A DNA stretch of 64,000 bases from Margaritifera margaritifera (lineage: Eukaryota > Mollusca > Bivalvia > Unionida > Margaritiferidae), in contig JAQPZY010001176.1 in the NCBI GenBank assembly GCA_029931535.1, positions 798,001-862,000 of the forward strand, in the 5' to 3' direction. How positions within the stretch are numbered: the first letter of the stretch is position 1; the number at the start of each line of letters is the position of its first letter. Of the stretch, positions 47,920 to 59,762 are shown one piece after another. Below the pieces are notes generated by a model that made no database searches, was not told where the DNA came from, and saw only the letters and a program-made list of their open reading frames with translations. A program made the position numbers and the translations under genes.

Positions 47920-48171
47920 ATTTAAAACAAGATCTGAATGGTTTTGATTAGTTACATTTTAAAACATTGAAGGTATATATGTTTTCTTACATGTGTTTAA
48001 GGTGGAGGAAACCTAAATACTTAGATTTAAAGCCCCTTTAAATAGATCGGAATCCTCTAATGCTGACACATGAATCAGACTTGTGAGGTTCAACATAAGA
48101 ACCTTTAACATGTTCAGGCATCCAATATAATTTATGAGAAATTTATTGTAATGTGAAATGTTCTTTTCCAG

Positions 48172-48389
48172 GTCATTATATTTCTGTAGCAAGCAGGTAC
48201 CATCCTATTGCAGCAGACATCCCAGATGGGTTTAGCATTGGAGGCTGGGTGCAGCCATTCTCTAATACTAGTGGTTACATATTGGCCAAAACAAACAGAG
48301 ATGGTTCCAGGCATTTCTACACCCTGAAACTTGTCACCTCAGATTTTACAACTCAGCTTGTGTTTGGTTACTCTCTCACAGGGTCTAAT
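48172..48389 (+). CDS. ADGRV1: ADGRV1-like exon 9: LamG domain, first part
   Basis: Acceptor 'ttcttttccag' before 48172 and consensus donor 'gtaagt' at 48390. One carried base gives Gly; ends in phase 0. Local residues 487-559 include HYISVASRYHPI, FSIGGWVQPF (the F-S-x-x-x-W-x-x-P strand of LamG/pentraxin folds), GYILAKTNRDGSRHF and TTQLVFGYSLTGSN. In ADGRV1 this domain is the single LamG/TspN/PTX-like module of the ectodomain. Alternative placement in another LamG protein is unlikely, because the same continuous frame leads directly into Calx-beta repeats on both sides. Confidence 0.9.
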
Positions 48390-48938
48390 GTAAGTATGCA
48401 GTATAAATATTAATACTTGTCACAATTAAGGTAAATTGTTTCATTATCTTGTGCTGCAGTGTAAATTGATAAATGTTCACAGTATCACAACTTTGGTGTA
48501 ATATGTTGAATAAGTGTTAAATATTTACCATATTGATAAAACATTTAACAAAATAAGTTTTCGGTGGATTTATTGTAGGACCAGATTGATATTGTATTTA
48601 TTCTTATTATATGATCAGAGTTTTAACAAGTCATATGATGTTTGTCTTTCAGCATCCTGTCACATATTTCATCAAGTAGTAGATACTGTAGCCAGAGTCT
48701 TAGTCTGCTTCTCTATTATGTATTTTGACTTTTTTAAACAAACAGTCAAATTAGTGCATACACATTACTGGTTATGTTGTTAGAAATTCATCAGAAAAGT
48801 AGGTTACTGCAAGCTATTTTATACTGTTTAAGCATAAATTGCTATTATTTTTATTTTATAAAAAAAACCCCCAGATTAATAATAAATTTTACAGCTTTAA
48901 CATTTATTTTAAAAAAATTATATTAATGTTTGACTTGG
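48390..48938. other. Intron 9, 5' part
   Basis: AT-rich; nothing recognised. Confidence 0.45.
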
Positions 48939-49124
48939 GGCTGTTCCAGTAAAATATACTTGGGGCCCAGGGAAGGCACTTTAAATGTGGAGTAGTCACC
49001 CAAAGATGAAATTTAGAATTTTGTATCATTTTCACTTGAACTCTTTAAATACTCAGAGTACCCTGGCATATATTTTTTAAAAAGTGCCTTCCCTGGGTAC
49101 CATATATGTTTAAATGGAACAGCC
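48939..49124. mobile_element. Palindromic MITE with GGCTGTTCCA ends
   Basis: Long imperfect inverted repeats: GGCTGTTCCA...CCCAGGGAAGGCACTTT at the left and AAAGTGCCTTCCCTGGGTACC...TGGAACAGCC at the right, separated by about 80 bp. Superfamily not assigned; no clear target duplication. A solitary end of the same type ('agtggaacagccc') appears at 57528-57540. Confidence 0.75.
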
Positions 49125-50010
49125 TTTATACAACTTGATCTTTTTTTACTACACTTAAGCCTGTATGTGTGTCACAATTAAAAGATCAATCTTTCAGTCA
49201 TTTATTACTGGATGATTTAAGTAGGTTTAATAATTTCCTCCTTCACAGCCTTACATTTAAAGTGAAGGTTAAAAGAATAGCAAACTGTAGATCCTTTTTC
49301 ATCTAATTGAAGGTAATGTTTTGCACACATGTTTTTACTCAGAAGCAAAATTTATACAGTTACAATTGTGACTTATTTTTGTAGATGTGTCAAATAGAAT
49401 GATGAATTTCAGGACAATTACTTTGTCTACAGATTAGCATGTATTGATGAAAAAATGCATTAAAAACAAATTTACATTTAAATTTCAGTACCATATAAGA
49501 CATCCATGGAAAAAAATTCAATAATATATTTATCCTGTACAGCCTTTCTACTCAGTATAAAAAGTAGGTCACATATACCCGCTTCTTTATTTCTTTCAAA
49601 ATTGTATCAGTGTAATTGCATTTGCTCTCCAGTCATTTTTGTTATTTTGGTGGGGGGTGGGGGGTGGGATAAAAGTTTGAAATATATTTTTGATTGATAT
49701 ATTCTATTTTTCAGGGAATTATAAAGGTTTGTTACATTCAGTTGTTAAATGTTTTATCAAAGTATCTATGTGATTTGTGCTCACTTGGTTTTGTTTCTGA
49801 TCAATTACAGCTTTTGTCATGCATGTATAAAAGTGCAATATGGTAAATATTTGTACAGCTGTACTTGCACTTTAAGTTGTAAGAAATGAAACTCTGCATC
49901 ATTTACAAACATCCTCTGCTACAACTTATATTTCTCTAAATCTATGACCTTCATTTGATTGAAAATCCCAGATGGGCAGGAAAGTATAATCAATGTACAA
50001 AGTGATGTAC
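49125..50010. other. Non-coding interval in intron 9
   Basis: A G-rich tract at about 49650-49668 and AT-rich remainder. No gene. Confidence 0.4.
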
Positions 50011-50224
50011 TGGATATACTTGCTTATAAGTTGGGCACAACTGCAAACAACATAAACCATGATCTGCCATCACATAGTGTGCTGGCAGATCAGGGTCTAT
50101 GATGTTTGTCCTACTGATTACTCCTAACAAACTGCATAGACCCAGATCTGCCAGTGCATTATGCAACAGCAGATCTGGGTCTATGCAGTTTGCAGCTGCA
50201 CCCAACTTATAAGCTAGTATAGAC
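50011..50224 (+). mobile_element. Double-hairpin MITE, copy 3
   Basis: Same two-hairpin plan as copy 1, diverged outer ends ('tatacttgcttataagttgg' / 'cccaacttataagctagtat'). Confidence 0.8.
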
Positions 50225-51714
50225 AGCAGTTTTTTTTTAAAATCCATATTATTACAGAGCTACCTTATAGCACTTTGAAGCATTTAGTTTTGATGAGTTC
50301 TCTCTTTCTAATGAAGTATACTTGGCTATCTTGCACTTTTCCTTTGTGTTTGACAGGGGATGCATAGTTTTTTTCACAAAGTGATGTGGAGCAGAGTTGG
50401 GTAGGGGGACATTTCAGTTCAATATTAAACAATTTACATAGTTGTGGTAAATACATTTTTGGTGTGCAGCACAATAATGAAGAATTTTCGTTTTGTATTT
50501 TTGATTACTTTTAATCTTAAGATATGATTTACGGTATAAGAAATATTTGATTTCATAAATCTTCATTGTCCTATCCACATTCTTCAAATACAGTGTTATC
50601 TAGCTTGCTCAAAAAGAGCACTTGGAAGAAATGAAGAAAAGTTTCATGCAAGTGTAAGATATCATTTGCAAAGCTTTACATTTTAAATTGTTTTCAATCA
50701 GATGATGAGAAAGAAAGGCCCTATTGTCCTGTTTCAGAGAGAGAGAGAGAGTACCATGTTATTTTTGCAATGTAATAATAATAATATTAATAATGATATT
50801 ACAACTACTACTACTGCTAATATTTCTTTATTTCAAGAGGATAATTCAATTAGTTCGACAGCTGTTCTACCTTGAAACCCTCAGTTATAACCAAAAATAA
50901 TGAATACTAACTAACAGCAATGTTACTCTTATAAAAAAAAGGATGCATATATGCTACACACACACACACACACACATGCACACACACATGCATGTGTGTG
51001 CATATGTATACAGAGATCAATAAAGAATGAAGTATGCAAAAGGTGTAGATCTATAGAGATTGGAATTTCCTCAAGGTTGTTCCAGATTTGCATTTGATGG
51101 AAGGGAATTCCAAATCATGGCACTAGAGTACTGAAGACTTCATTTTCAGTTTGAGTTTTTGGGATATGGAGATTGTTACTAGCTGCAGAACATAATTATA
51201 ATGATCATTTTCAAATAAGATAAATAGGTAATCTATGTCTTCAGGAACTACTCTATTTACACATTTGTACACAAGAGTTGTCTTTACGCAGCCCATTCTA
51301 TTATCTCACGTACTGCACTGCAAGACACTTCAAAGGAGCAGACACACAAGTGCATTTGCTTGCTTTGCTTTGCATCGCATCATAATTATGCATTTCCATA
51401 TGGTATTTGTTAAAAATTCACAACTTCATCACTTAATCACATAAATGAGAGATTACACCAGCCCATCACTCAGCCTCTGATATGCCCACATTATTTTCAG
51501 TTCTTCATTGTGTTATCCTGAACAAATATCACTCATGCACAAATTGTTTCTCTCGATCATTCAGATTTAATGCTAATGAATTATCAGAGAAACTGAAAAC
51601 TCCTTTGATTCTTATAAATCTTTTTTTCCTACAGAACTGTAGTTGTAGCCGTAGATTTATTTTAGTTAGCTTAGTTGTTTGAACATTCACTTTGAGAGAT
51701 CCTTACTTCAGTAC
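50225..51714. other. Non-coding interval in intron 9
   Basis: (GA)n at about 50738-50751, (AAT)n-like tract near 50778-50800, and (AC)n/(CATG) tract at about 50957-51003. No gene recognised. Confidence 0.45.
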
Positions 51715-51721
51715 CCTTTGT

Positions 51722-51930
51722 TGCAGGAATGTTATCAATGTGTACATTCTGAGAATTAGTTTTTGTCTCGTACACATGAATGTTATCAATGTGTACATTC
51801 TGAGAATTAGTTTTTGTCTCTTATACAGGAATGTTATCAATGTGTACATTCTGAGAATTAGTATTTGTCTCATACACAGGAATGTTATCAATGTGTACAT
51901 TATGAGAATTAGTTTTTGTCTCATTTGCAC
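51722..51930 (+). repeat. 51-bp tandem array, four units
   Basis: Units begin at about 51727, 51778, 51829 and 51880 ('gaatgttatcaatgtgtaca' + 'ttctgagaattagtttttgt'). Because 51 is a multiple of 3 and the unit lacks stops in one frame per strand, open frames of about 75-81 codons exist on both strands. Neither looks like a known protein. Confidence 0.92.
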
Positions 51931-51934
51931 ATCA

Positions 51935-53060
51935 TAGGCGAGATGTAGGTATCACTTTTCTGACAGCATTGCCACTGTTGGCATAGGCATCAGTGTTAAA
52001 AAAATGTTGCATTTAGCTCAGTTTCTTTGACACTGTTGTATATAGAGTTATGAAACTTGATGATTATATTCATTGTGGATGGTGTATCTCATCACAGGCA
52101 AAAGGAGGTTGAAGTGACCTACTTTTTGCATTTTAGTGATTAAAGTTCAGTTTTACATTAGTTTATTTTCTCTGACACTGTTGTATGTACAGCCATGCAA
52201 CTTGATATGTAGATTCATATTGGATGGTACTACTCACCACAGGCAAAAGTAGGTCACAATGACTGACTTTTCAGACTCCAGTGATTACATTCAGTTTTTG
52301 CATTTAGCACCATTTCTCTGACAGTGTTGTGTGTTGGGTTATGAAACTTCATGCAAGTGCTCATCATGGATTGTACTGCTCATCACAGGCAAAAGGAGGA
52401 CTCATTGACCTACTTTAGTAATTAGTTTTTTCATATAGCTCAGTTTTTCTGACATTGTTGCATATATATAGTCATGAAACTTAATAGGTATATTCATCAT
52501 GGTGGGTTTTGTTCATAACAGATGACAGTGAGCTACTTTTCACACAGATGATTGCATTAAGTTTTGCATTTCACTCAGTTTCTTTGACATTGTGGTATGT
52601 GCAGTCATGGAGGGTATTACTCGCCAGTCAAAAATAGGTCACAATGACCTATTTTTCACTCCAGTTTTTATGTGCTTTTTCTTTTAGCTCCATTTTTCTC
52701 TGATGTTGTTGTATGTACATTCACCGAACTTGATGGGTTGATTCATCTTGAGGGGTGGTACTCACCATGGGCAAAAGTAGGTCACAATGACCAATTTTTC
52801 TTGCTCCAGTAATTACATTAAATTCTTGCATTTTCCTGATGGTTGCATTCACCTTGAGCGGTACTATTCACTCTAGGTTAGATTGATTTATTCTAGTACT
52901 TTTTAAGTTCCATTGATTATGTTATTGTATTGGACTCCATTTCTCTGACACTTTTGTTTGGACAGTCCCTGTCATGATACTTTTTCTGACATATATTCAT
53001 GTTAATGAAAAGTAGTTACTGTGACCTACTTTTTTCTATAGTGACTTTGCTAGGTATTTG
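51935..53060. repeat. Satellite-type array, about 7 diverged units
   Basis: Starts 'ataggcgagatgtaggtatc' + 'acttttctga', then recurring phrases 'gcatttagctcagtttctttgacactgttgtat', 'catgaaacttgatg', 'tactcaccacaggcaaaagt' and 'aggtcacaatgacctacttt' at irregular spacing of about 115-150 bp. Single units lie at 5040-5380, 19780-19950 and 20745-20860. Typical of dispersed molluscan genomic repeats. Confidence 0.8.
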
Positions 53061-54060
53061 GAATATCCCCTAATATAGCAGGCAAGACATGGCATTCTGC
53101 AGAATTCTTGTCAATCTGTCTAACAACCTAAAGCAAACTGCAATGACCCTGGAGAAAAATTACACCCCAATAACAATCAGTCTGGGCAATTCCAATTTAT
53201 TATGTTCAGTAGCAAAATGATCATCTGTAATCTACCTCACAATGCAGACCTTTTATTTTACCCTATATGATCAGTGATCCTAATTGGTGGGTTTATGTCC
53301 CTTGGTCTTGGTCTGGTTTATGTCCCTTGAAGGTGGAGAATATCATCTTCAAATTGAATGAATGACCACATTAATGAACAAAATATGATATGTAGAATTG
53401 GGGATCATATGATTCATGTCAAATAATATTAAGCATATTGTTTATTTTCACACACCTAAATTGAATGCTTAGTTCATTATTAACTGAGAATTTTTGCCAG
53501 TCACAAGTTGAAAAAGATACCTTTAACTCAAACGAAATGTGAAGTCCAATTTCACAAACTGTTAATTTCTTTAAGTTTGATTTCATGAATATCTGAATTT
53601 TTGGTAACAACTTTCAGCAGTATATAATTTTGTGCAATGAATTTTCATCCATACAATTTGTATTCTAGCTAATGTTTTACCCAGTCTAAAAGTTTGGTTC
53701 ATGGAATCATTTACCATCTTGGTTTTTTCCCGCTTGAAGTGTGGTTAGAATCTCTGTCATATTTTCAAACAATCATCCAGAGTTACTGACAGAAATATGA
53801 ATAGTGGTATAAATGTGGTATAAATGAGTTTCTGAACAATTAGTCCCTTTTAAGGACTTGACCTTTTTTTTTTTTACCTTATCTTGTATTTGTATACCTT
53901 TTTAAGAATTTTGATGTCATCTTAAACTTGTATCTTTATTTTACAGGAGTATTATCTTCCTAAAGATTTTAGTAATTTTTTTTATCTTTGCCATCTTTAC
54001 TGTATTTTTTGCTGGTCACTATATAGCCTGGATTGTCTTGATGTACTGTTAAACACTGCA
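53061..54060. other. Non-coding interval in intron 9
   Basis: AT-rich; no element or gene recognised. Confidence 0.4.
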
Positions 54061-54063
54061 TAG

Positions 54064-54067
<4 letters not shown>

Positions 54068-54140
<73 letters not shown>
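54068..54140. repeat. (AT)n microsatellite
   Basis: About 36 consecutive AT dinucleotides. Confidence 0.97.
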
Positions 54141-54143
<3 letters not shown>

Positions 54144-54233
54144 ATGACTACTGTGTTATTTACATTAATATACCCATATCATAATTTGTATGTATGTACC
54201 ACATGTAATAACACCTCATGTCATCACAGCAGT

Positions 54234-54452
54234 ACCATATATAATTGCATATAAACCGAGTCCAAATGCAAACAACATAGACCCTGATCTGCCATCGCAT
54301 AATGCGCTGGCAGATCAGGGTTTATGTTGTTTGTTCTACTGATTAGTCCTTACAAACTGCATAGACCCAGATCTGCCAACACATTATGTGAAGGCAGATC
54401 TGGGTCTATGCAGTTTTCAGTTGGTATCGGCTTATACGCGAGTATATATGGC
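54234..54452 (+). mobile_element. Double-hairpin MITE, copy 4
   Basis: Hairpin 1 arms AACATAGACCCTGATCTGCC / GGCAGATCAGGGTTTATGTT around a loop that is itself near palindromic (ATCGCATAATGCGCT). Hairpin 2 arms ACTGCATAGACCCAGATCTG / CAGATCTGGGTCTATGCAGT. Outer ends 'tataaaccg' / 'cggcttata'. Confidence 0.9.
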
Positions 54453-54656
54453 ATTTTTTGTCATGTAATAAATAGAATGTTACATTTGTACTCATTTCAA
54501 ATGAAATTTATAAAACTCACTGAATAATTTCAATCTTTTGCTTGCCAAGGCTTGCATAATTATTATTATTATTCAAATTATTTCATAAACTTCATTTGAA
54601 TTGAGCAGTCATGTAAGATCCTCAATATACTGAACAATTAGACACTGAACCTACTG

Positions 54657-54871
54657 TCTATACTCGCGTATAAGCCGGGTCCAAATGCAAACAACATAGA
54701 CCCTGATCTGCCATAACATAATGTGCCAGCAGATCAGTGTCTATGTTGTTTGTTCTACTGATTGTCCTTACAAACTGCATAGACCCAGATCTGCTGGCAC
54801 ATTATGTGATGTCAAATCTGGGTCTATGCAATTTGCAGTTGGTATTGGATTATAAACAGGTATATACGGTA
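54657..54871 (+). mobile_element. Double-hairpin MITE, copy 5
   Basis: Same plan and orientation as copy 4, 200 bp further on and 70 bp before exon 10. Outer ends 'tactcgcgtataagccgg' / 'ggattataaacaggtata'. Confidence 0.88.
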
Positions 54872-54940
54872 TGTTTTTAATGGAATTCAGTTTAAATGGT
54901 CATATAAATAGTGTAATGAATAGCTTACTTTTCTTTGCAG

Positions 54941-55065
54941 GACAACTTATTTTTCTTCAAGAGTGTTGACAAGAACATCCAGGACGCAAAGTGGCATCAT
55001 GTACTTGTGACCTCCAATTCTACCATGGTCCAGTTCTATCTAGATGGTCAACTGATTGAGCGCAG
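54941..55065 (+). CDS. ADGRV1: ADGRV1-like exon 10: LamG domain, W-H-H strand
   Basis: Acceptor 'ttctttgcag' ends at 54940; donor 'gtaaaa' at 55066 (weaker at positions +5 and +6). Phase 0 in, two bases out. Local residues 560-600 carry the LamG signature D-x-x-W-H-H-V-x-V-x-x: AKWHHVLVTSNSTM, followed by VQFYLDGQLIERR. One sequon (NST). Two copies of a double-hairpin MITE lie within 720 bp upstream and another lies 330 bp downstream, so this small exon is embedded in palindromic repeats. Confidence 0.9.
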
Positions 55066-55397
55066 GTAAAAAATTCTGTATCTCTCACATCTACATGTAG
55101 TGATACACTCTTTGGTGAAATGTCTGAAATGCATATGGAATCAGTAGTATTGTATTGATATGTGGCTATGAAAATCCAATCAATTATATATTGGACAGAC
55201 ATGAATGATTTCTCAGCCCATGGATTATGACCCTGTAAGTCGGATTTAACTCTCCCATGCCATTGCACTTTTAAAAAAAAAAAATGATGATCTCTCAAAT
55301 AAAAAATAAAACAATTGTTTATTTTTTGTGTATACTCTCACAAATTAAAAACAAAACAAAATGGTAATCTATTGATAATAAGCTTAAAAACTACATA

Positions 55398-55572
55398 CCA
55401 TATGTACTCAGTTATAAGTTGGGGTCAGACTGCAAAACAACATATACCCTGATGTGCCATTGTATAATGTGCTGGCCGATCTGGGTCTATGTTGTTCTAC
55501 TGATTGCTCCCTACAAACTGCATAGACCTATACAGTTTGTAGTTGGATCTGACTTCTAAGTGAATACATACA
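55398..55572 (+). mobile_element. Double-hairpin MITE, copy 6 (second hairpin mostly deleted)
   Basis: First hairpin diverged; the second is reduced to 'ctgcatagacctatacag'. Outer ends 'tactcagttataagttgg' / 'tctgacttctaagtgaatac'. The oldest or most damaged copy. Confidence 0.7.
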
Positions 55573-55974
55573 ATAGTAATAATTTAAATTTCTTGATTCC
55601 TTTTAACATACAGGGGTTTTACTGGCACTGAAGCAGTTATTTATGAATTCTTTCCCCTTAGATTTGTTACTCCTATACTAATGCATGTGATTAACATTTG
55701 TCAATGAATACCATCAAAGAACCTCTACACGTAGTATGGTTTTGGAAGTCACTTTGTGTTCAAGCTAATGTTTGAAAGATGTTACATTGTTACGACTCTG
55801 TGGTCTAAGAAAAATGTAACAGAAAGAAAGTGAAACCAACAATGTCTTTAAAATCAAGAAACAATTTATTTCTAGACAATTAAAGTGAAAATCAAAAGAC
55901 ACTTACAGTAACGTGAATTAAAATCCAAATAATTCAATAATCCTAAGTGTCCTAATCACAAGTCCTAAATATAG
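55573..55974. other. Non-coding interval in intron 10
   Basis: Nothing recognised. Confidence 0.4.
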
Positions 55975-56058
55975 AATGTTCTGAATGAATGAATGTTCTG
56001 AATGAATGAATGTTCCAAATGAACAAATGTTCCGAGTGAATGAATGTTCCGAATGAAT
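55975..56058. repeat. GAATGAAT(GTTCC/GTTCT) short tandem repeat
   Basis: Imperfect repeats of 'gaatgaatgaatgttc' about 17 bp long, five copies. Confidence 0.85.
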
Positions 56059-56800
56059 GGGTAGTCTGGAGTGTCCTGATGTACCCCAATAATGTAATCC
56101 AGATCATCTTTGAGAATGTCCACAGGTATCCAAAAGTCATATATTTGTTGATGTAAGCACTTTAGGTAACTCCAATGAATGTTCCAATAAATAATACAGC
56201 ATTACGGCATTACAGTACTACAAGACTACAGGATTACAAGGTTACAGCACAACTATGTTTCCAAACAATCTGACGATTCCAAAAGACAAGAATGCTTTCA
56301 ACACAAGATTTAAAATTGGAATGGAATCTTGTTTACCAAATGCTGTATAAATATAAGACAAGTCGCATGAAAGAATGTTCTAGAATATTATGGTGTATGT
56401 GACTTTTGACACATAACTCTAAAGGAAATTGTGGTTTTATCCATAAACAAAATCAATCCTGACCTATAATGGAATAAACAACTTGTTTACCAAAACTGTC
56501 CTTGAACTCAAATATTAAGTAAACAACCGAATACAAGGACAATAGCTAAACATATCAACATTATACTTAACATTAAGGTTTAAGCAAATATTAAAGTCAA
56601 GAAACATTTATAATTTCCTAAAATATTTATAATATTATATAAACATCATACATAACAACATAAACCACATTTATTGATTGCAGTTTCTGAAATGTTCAGC
56701 AAGGGTATTGAATAGCTCTTGTGTTATAGATTTATAGTTGGTGATGTTAAGATACTAAAATTATACAAATTTTAGGAAGTAGTCAAAAAGTGTTATTTGT
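56059..56800. other. Non-coding interval in intron 10
   Basis: AT-rich; a short ATTACAG-like repeated stretch near 56200-56250. No gene. Confidence 0.4.
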
Positions 56801-56808
56801 TACCTAGA

Positions 56809-57065
56809 CATTGTAGCATGCATGTGTTTGACTGGATACATAAATCAGTACTACTAGATGTGCATGGTCATTGTAGCATGCATGTGTTTGACTGCATGCA
56901 TAAATCAGTACTGCTAGATGCACATGGTTATTGTAGCATGCATGTGTTTGACTGCATGCATAAATCAGTACTTATTTATCTACACGAAAAAGATGTGCAT
57001 GGTCATTGTAGCGTGCATGTGTTGGACTGCATGCATAAATCAGTACTTATTTATTTACACGAAAA
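56809..57065 (+). repeat. 60-bp tandem array, about four units
   Basis: Units start at about 56811, 56871, 56931 and 57006 ('attgtagcatgcatgtgttt' + 'gactgcatgcataaatcagt'). Units 3 and 4 carry an inserted 'ttatttatctacacgaaaaa'-type segment. The open frames across it are repeat artefacts. Confidence 0.9.
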
Positions 57066-57764
57066 ACTACCTGTTAATAGATATCTCTAGCTGGTCCCCT
57101 GTATTGTTGCATATATGCCATAACATGAAGTGTCACGCAAAAAACACGATTTTGGACTCCCAAACCCCCCGACAATTTAGTGTTTCGAAAAACATGATTT
57201 TCAGCAATCTTAGCGGAAAAAAAATATCCCACAAAAAAAGAAGCAAAAAAAACGTATATTTCTTGACCACCATGATATATGCCCATAATCTGTGGTATGT
57301 ATAAACAGTAAACAGTCCTGCTTAGAGCTCATGTAAACTATCCTTGGGGCAGTTTTTACAGTTGTTTTTGAAACATTAAAAGGTAAGGCAGTCAGAGATA
57401 AACAGACACCTTTCAGAGATTTACTTATATGGCACACAATAGCTAGGGTGATGTGTCATGTCAAATCCTTTGAGCACTGCTGAGGGAGAGCCCATTAGAC
57501 TAATTTGCATAGGTAAAGTACACTAAGTGGAACAGCCCAATTTGTCTGAAGTTAAGTACATCAAAGAGATGTGTGTTGAAGAACAAAAGTTATTACACAT
57601 CACTGACTGCATCGAATGAGAATGTTGAAACCATCTTTTTTAAAGATTGTGATCAGTGGTAACATTTCTTTGAAGTCAGATTTTTACACCTTATATAAAA
57701 TGCAAAACATGATTATTTCGGTAGTTGGAAAAGTGTACAAGTGTGATTCATTTTCGAAGGCAAA
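57066..57764. other. Non-coding interval in intron 10
   Basis: Contains a solitary 'agtggaacagccc' end (57528-57540) like the MITE at 48939. May include 5' sequence of the hAT relic that follows. Confidence 0.35.
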
Positions 57765-58440
57765 ATGTTGAAACCTAGTCGTGATTCAGGAAATGTGGCA
57801 CCATCTGCAAAGCGAGCAAAGCCCAGCAAAACAAAATTTCAGAACTCCTGGTTGATGGAGTATGACTTCATGAAGCGCAGCAACAAGAGGAAACATTTTA
57901 TTCTGTGCACATATGGCAACCACCATATTGACATTAGTAATCTTCCTTCAGGAAAACCAAGATTTGATAATCTGACTCAAGTGACCATTGCATGTTTGAC
58001 ATTCCCTCACAGCAATGCAGATGCAGAAAGATCATTTTCTATGCTTAGAAAAATTCAACAAGATCTTTGGCAAAGGTTCAGTGGCAGCATGAGGGTTCGA
58101 GGCGCCCAGGCGTAATGATTATTAAGTGGTCCCCCTACTGAGGCACGTGGTGGCAATGTTCTTTAGTGGTGCCATTACTTTTCCACAGAGAACAGTTTTT
58201 ATGTCAGTTGGCAACCTCCAAACCCCCCTCCCCCCATCTACTCCCTGGTTACGGCTGCAAAACAAACAAAAAAGCTCACTATGGCACCCCCCCCCTTGCC
58301 CAGGGGCAATTGCCCCCCCGATCCCTCTCCCTCATGCTGCCACTGGGAAGGTTGAACAACAGCACCATTCAGTCTCTGATGAGTGCAAAGGTGAACACAA
58401 ATGACACTTGCACTACCTTCAAGCCAACTACTGACTATTA
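57765..58440 (+). pseudogene. hAT transposase relic, internally deleted and split by a MITE
   Basis: Begins MLKPSRDSGNVAPSAKR, with an N-terminal segment (KTKFQNSWLMEYDFMK, RKHFILCTYGNHHIDI) like the start of BED-less hAT relatives. It passes directly into the C-terminal dimerisation region: TIACLTFPHSNADAERSFSM followed by LRKIQQDLWQR. The central catalytic domain is missing. At 58079 a 267-bp MITE interrupts the frame; after it (from 58354) the text continues NNSTIQSLMSAKVNTNDTC to a stop at about 58439. The size of the internal deletion and the element ends are unknown. A processed or domesticated hAT-like host gene is less likely. Confidence 0.7.
58079..58345. mobile_element. hAT-type MITE inside the hAT transposase relic
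   Basis: Perfect 17-bp terminal inverted repeats CAGTGGCAGCATGAGGG / CCCTCATGCTGCCACTG enclose 267 bp. The 8-bp flanks are CAAAGGTT (58071-58078) and GGAAGGTT (58346-58353), six of eight identical, consistent with an aged hAT target duplication. Contains C-rich runs (58284-58292 and 58311-58318). Confidence 0.85.
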
Positions 58441-58876
58441 ACAGCAGCAAAGACTGCATGTAATTAAAACTACATTCCACTGTCCAATGGATTTTAAAGA
58501 CAGTATTTTTGTATTTAATGAGGTTGTGACTGTGTGTACATATGTGTGTGGTGATGCTATTTGACAATGCTAAATCTAACCTTTTTTTGTGTGTAAATAT
58601 ATTAAATGCCTCAGAGAACACAGATGGTATTTTCTTTTATTCAGATTTGAATTTCCAGTCATTTGCTATTGGCTGGCTGGTTTGAAAAGATAGCTTATTC
58701 TCATTTGGATAACGTCACTTTTGGGGGGGTCATGTGCACTGACCCCCCCCCCCCCTTGGGACCTCAAAACACACTTTTTGAGTCTCAAAAACCCCTCAAC
58801 ACTGTCTGGGAATATGGCAAGTATGTTGTTGTTGTTTGTATTTTGAGTACTTGCAAAGGCACTGTGCTCGAACAGA
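58441..58876. other. Non-coding interval in intron 10
   Basis: Includes G- and C-homopolymer runs near 58722-58755. No gene; the frame at 58663-58956 is unsupported. Confidence 0.4.
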
Positions 58877-59022
58877 GTTTGGCAGTAAAGGAAATCAGAT
58901 TATCTTGGGGAAATGGCAGTAATAGAGATCAGATTACCTTGGGGAAATGGCAGTAATAGAGATCAGATTACCTTGGGAAAATGGCAGTAAAGGAAATCAG
59001 ATTACCTTGGGGAAATGGCAAC
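58877..59022 (+). repeat. 34-bp tandem array, four units
   Basis: Unit 'ggcagtaatagagatcagat' + 'taccttggggaaat', four copies with minor changes. Unrelated in sequence to the 34-bp minisatellite at 29085. Confidence 0.92.
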
Positions 59023-59762
59023 CATGCAATGGTAGCCTTGATACTTTGCATGTACCATTGATAGAACTGTGGTTGAACGCAATAATTTAGTTACCACTGT
59101 AATGTCCAGGCCCACCTAGAACTGGATCATTTAAATGGAATCACATGTTTTCCAAGTTTAAGTGTTTGCCAGTATACCCATAGGTAAATCCATAGGGTTC
59201 CAAGTCTTCCTTGAATGTTAAAGCAAAAGTTTGGATTTTGAAAATCATAGATTATTATTATTCTTAAATATTAATTAATTCACTTGTGTATTAACTTTGA
59301 AAAAAGAAAAAACAACATCCAAGGATATGAATTTTATTGTAATACTGATGCCTAAAGTACATAAGATATTTTACATATACACTGCTTGAGGCTTTGCATA
59401 GTTAAATAGCATGTGTGACTAAACCTTGTTTTGTGTCTATCTTTACTGAGATTCATCTGCTGACATTTGAAAACAACTCACACCAACAAATTATAGGCTT
59501 TTCAAGAATCAATTGCCCAAAATTAGAATCTGATTGCCATGAATATTTTGTATGTACCTTCTCAAAAAATCAATAGACCCCTTGGGCTAGTATCTTCCAG
59601 CAGAAGAAGCCAATGTAAGATTTAGAAGGATATCTGGTATTAGCTCTCCTGTTTCAGTAACACTGCTCAAACCAGCTGGATAAAGTTAGAAATGCTATTA
59701 AAAAAATACAAGGAAAAAAAAGAAATTACCTGAGCTGACCACTGTGACTTACATTTTTTCAG
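59023..59762. other. Intron 10, 3' end
   Basis: Nothing recognised apart from the exon 11 acceptor. Confidence 0.45.
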
